Shown: positions 32,158-34,389 of the stretch, one piece after another
Layout of the letters: each line of letters starts with the position of its first letter
Position numbering within the stretch: the first letter of the stretch is position 1
Source of the DNA: an uncultured Bacteroidales bacterium
Lineage (GTDB): Bacteria; Bacteroidota; Bacteroidia; Bacteroidales; Bacteroidaceae
DNA: 34,389 nucleotides
NCBI GenBank assembly: GCA_945833885.1
Contig: CAMAFY010000031.1
Coordinates: 1-34,389, forward strand
Direction of reading: 5' to 3'
The notes under the pieces: generated by a model
The model's database searches: none
Seen by the model: the letters and a program-made list of their open reading frames with translations, nothing else
Told to the model about the DNA's origin: nothing
Translations under genes and position numbers: made by a program

Positions 32158-33075
32158 ATGAATATAAACAAAGATTTGAAAAATAACAAGGCTGGGTTAT
32201 TAGCCTACTTTCGAAGTCGTGCTAATGAAATATTGAGTGAGTTGGCTCTTCAGTATTCGGCAGCTGACTATAAAAAGAAAGCTTCTGCTCTAAACAAAGC
32301 AATCATCCAAAGCAGAGACAACCTATTGGAGATTCTTAATGAGATCGCAAGGACTGAACAATGGACAAATGCAGAGATATTGGAGTGTGTGTTGATGATA
32401 ACTTACACAAACGATGTCGTTATGTTAGAATCCCGGAATTCAGTTTGGGAATACGATTACATGGCTTTTTCACGTAGAGTTGGAGAACTGTGGGAACCAT
32501 TTTGTAAACTATGCTTTAAGTATCCTTCTACTAGGATTTCTGCCTTTGTTCCGCCATTGTTCTCGGAAGTAAAGGAAAGCCTGACTACAGAAATTACTAC
32601 ATACATTGATGCGCTGAGGATTAGAATTAGTGAGAAAAAACAATTAAAACGCTACTATGACAAGGTGTGGAATCTCGTCACCTCAGGCGAAATTCAATTG
32701 GAATGCGATCTACATTTTACAGATGGCCAGACAAAGTACATTGTTGATTTTAAAAGTGGTTTCGGTTCTAATGAGAAAGGTAATACAAACAGATTGCTGC
32801 TTGTAGGCAGCATTTACCAAAATATAGAAATAGAGAATTACAAATGCTTGATATTTGTACGTTCTACGGATAATAACCATTACCTGACTACTCTTCAAAA
32901 TTCAGGGGTATGGGAAACCTCATGTGGTGCTAATACTTATTCCAAAATTCACCATTTTACTGGTTTTGACATTCATAATTGGATTGATCAAAATATAGAT
33001 TGGATGAATGATTTCGCACCACAGATGAGAGATGCTGTGACAAGAAATGAACTTCAAAATTATCTTATCTGGTAA
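32158..33075 (+). CDS. Putative type II restriction endonuclease (PD-(D/E)XK)
   Basis: A 305-residue protein with a helical N-terminal half and a likely nuclease core near residues 180-240. Asp184 in LECDLHF, then 12 residues, then Asp197-Phe-Lys199 in YIVDFKSGFGS fit a PD-(D/E)XK active site. This is followed by a strand-rich section (CLIFVRSTDNNHYL). No closer family is recognised. The next gene, an adenine methyltransferase, starts 4 nt after the stop, the usual cognate pair arrangement. Codons are AT-rich, unlike the genes left of 31269, suggesting transfer. It would cut unmodified DNA at the methylase's site; the site is unknown. Without the neighbour it could only be called a nuclease-like protein. 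Confidence 0.75.
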   Translation: MNINKDLKNNKAGLLAYFRSRANEILSELALQYSAADYKKKASALNKAIIQSRDNLLEILNEIARTEQWTNAEILECVLMITYTNDVVMLESRNSVWEYDYMAFSRRVGELWEPFCKLCFKYPSTRISAFVPPLFSEVKESLTTEITTYIDALRIRISEKKQLKRYYDKVWNLVTSGEIQLECDLHFTDGQTKYIVDFKSGFGSNEKGNTNRLLLVGSIYQNIEIENYKCLIFVRSTDNNHYLTTLQNSGVWETSCGANTYSKIHHFTGFDIHNWIDQNIDWMNDFAPQMRDAVTRNELQNYLIW

Positions 33076-33079
33076 TCGC

Positions 33080-34389
33080 ATGAACGAAGCATTAGTATAT
33101 CAAGCACATTATACAAAATCAGATCCCATCCTAAACTACATGACAGGAATGCTCGATTTTCATCCACATGATTCTATACTGGAGCCATGTGGAGGTGATG
33201 GAGTATTTGTAGATAAGATTTTAGAGAAAGCTCCTAAGGCAAATATCTGTGTATTCGAATTAAATCCGAAAGCTGTACTAGGGTTAAAAGAGAAATATCG
33301 TGGAGAGGAAAATATCCAGATAAAAGAAACTGATACCCTGTTAGATGAGAGCATAACATCTTGCAGTATCAGATTTGATAAGATTATTGGCAATCCGCCA
33401 TACGGAGCTCGTAACGACGAGAAAAAGAAAGGTCTCCTGAATAAACTATACGCAGATTTGTACGCCAAAGAAAGTTACACTCTTTTTCTTTATGCCTGCA
33501 CACGTTGTCTTAACGAAAATGGGGAACTAAGTTTTATCATACCAGATACCTTTTTATCGCTTCATAGGCATCTTGCCATTCGCAAATATTTGCTAACGAA
33601 CACAAAAATCAAAGAACTTGCATTATTCCCATCTTCGTTCTTCCCAGGAATAAATTTTGGTTACGCAAATCTGTGCATCATTACACTGAAAAAATCTTCA
33701 AATGTAGCACAAAACCTACGTAACGAAATCTCTATAAGAACAAATTTTAAAACGGTAGATGAATTAGAAATTGATGAATGCGGTACAAAAAAAACTGTCT
33801 CCCAGAAAGAAGTCATCGAAGGTGTTGGTTCAGCATTCTTATTTAATTCAACCGATAAAATTGCAGAGTTAATCAATGATGATTCTATTCAGAAGATAGG
33901 TGACATTGCAAATTGTGTGACGGGGTTTTATTCAGGTAACGACAAAGACTATCTGCATCCAGTTAGCCCGGAGATAAAGAATGCAAAGAAGTACATTTGT
34001 GCGAATCCCGAAAATATCCATACTTCTTCTTTGACAGACCAAGAGAAAGTATGTGGTATTGCAGCGGCTGATTGTTTGGTTCCTGTGGTAAAAGGTGGTA
34101 ACATTGAGTATGTCAAGCCTAACCTTTGGTTTATGGATTGGTCAACAAAAGCTATCCAGGAGTACAAGTCAAGTAAGAACTGTAGGTTCCAAAATTCTGA
34201 CTATTACTTTAAGAACGGCATTGGAATTCCAATGATACGTTCGTCTAAACTTACAGGATCATTAATAGAAGGTAGGCTATTTGACCAATCCATAGTGGGC
34301 GTTTTCCCAAAAGATGACAGGTGGATTCTTTACCTTCTTGGATTTTTCAACTCGGCTGTATGCACAGAGTTAATTAATGCTATCAATCC
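33080..34389 (+). CDS. Adenine-specific DNA methyltransferase (Eco57I/TaqI-like), 3' end outside the window
   Basis: The start at 33080 (MNEALVYQAHYTKSDPILNY) gives at least 436 residues, with the frame still open at the window end. SAM-binding motif I is LEPCGGDGVF (residues 34-43), an acidic FELN follows, and catalytic motif IV is GNPPYG with Asn105-Pro-Pro-Tyr108. Then come SFIIPDTFLS and, from about residue 270, a region like the TaqI-type target-recognition domain (IGDIANCVTGFYSGNDKDY, IGIPMIRSSKL). Motif I before IV with a C-terminal recognition domain is the gamma-type N6-adenine order. It protects host DNA from the nuclease encoded 4 nt upstream. AT-rich codon use matches the nuclease. 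Confidence 0.92.
   Translation, partial: MNEALVYQAHYTKSDPILNYMTGMLDFHPHDSILEPCGGDGVFVDKILEKAPKANICVFELNPKAVLGLKEKYRGEENIQIKETDTLLDESITSCSIRFDKIIGNPPYGARNDEKKKGLLNKLYADLYAKESYTLFLYACTRCLNENGELSFIIPDTFLSLHRHLAIRKYLLTNTKIKELALFPSSFFPGINFGYANLCIITLKKSSNVAQNLRNEISIRTNFKTVDELEIDECGTKKTVSQKEVIEGVGSAFLFNSTDKIAELINDDSIQKIGDIANCVTGFYSGNDKDYLHPVSPEIKNAKKYICANPENIHTSSLTDQEKVCGIAAADCLVPVVKGGNIEYVKPNLWFMDWSTKAIQEYKSSKNCRFQNSDYYFKNGIGIPMIRSSKLTGSLIEGRLFDQSIVGVFPKDDRWILYLLGFFNSAVCTELINAIN

Overview
The window looks like a Bacteroidales chromosome, most likely a Prevotellaceae member. Evidence read directly: Bacteroidetes-type promoters (TTTG-like -33 box, about 20 nt, TAnnTTTG -7 box) in front of several genes, few Shine-Dalgarno sites, and families typical of that group (DUF4833, clostripain C11 lipoprotein, C10 streptopain-like protease, S9B prolyl peptidase, FadL-like barrel next to lptC, PpiD-type foldase). 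The species is not resolvable from this window. Most of it is moderately GC-rich by eye; the last ~2.6 kb is clearly AT-rich.

Layout. 1-60: 3'-truncated tRNA-His (-). 203-3281 (+): DUF4833 protein, clostripain-family surface lipoprotein and small outer-membrane barrel, closed by a strong terminator. 3578-6263: intact AraC-type regulator (-) divergent from a decayed RND efflux operon (+) whose adaptor has a frameshift and whose pump ends after about 150 residues. 6792-10496 (-): clpS, clpA, aat, a compact N-degron proteolysis module (adaptor, unfoldase, L/F-tRNA-protein transferase). 11144-16921 (-): mfd then a dipeptidyl peptidase IV family enzyme. 17393-22208 (-): envelope biogenesis genes (FadL-like barrel, lptC, then ppiD-like foldase). 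23064-26937 (+): low-molecular-weight tyrosine phosphatase, purN, and a C10 protease with an insert of about 150 residues inside its catalytic domain. 27349-28955 (-): conserved unknown gene, a stand-alone protein resembling the C-terminal part of class II ribonucleotide reductase, and folB. 29286-31268 (+): secreted GH20 beta-hexosaminidase on a divergent promoter. 31269-31700: large imperfect inverted and tandem repeat. 31775-34389 (+): AT-rich restriction-modification island with a PD-(D/E)XK nuclease and an Eco57I/TaqI-like adenine methyltransferase cut by the window edge.

The most unusual signal is outside the genes. Several intergenic spacers carry degenerate tandem arrays whose unit sequences differ but whose period is the same, 22 bp: 16988-17163, 19768-20009, 20134-20267 (alternating 22/23), 22841-22994, and shorter traces near 24613 and 27129 and (21 bp) 9917. 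Most arrays carry GAAC/GTTC- or GGAAA/TTTCC-like half-sites. The period is not a multiple of three, so they are not coding repeats, and there are no CRISPR-type spacers. A second dispersed element, GGTGGnTTCyATrAAT, occurs at least six times, often 20-40 nt upstream of start codons and once as a 19-bp perfect RNA hairpin.

Functionally, the secreted genes (C11, C10, S9 and GH20 enzymes) fit a host-associated or gut/oral bacterium that digests proteins and glycoconjugates. The housekeeping genes concern protein turnover, transcription-coupled repair and outer-membrane assembly.
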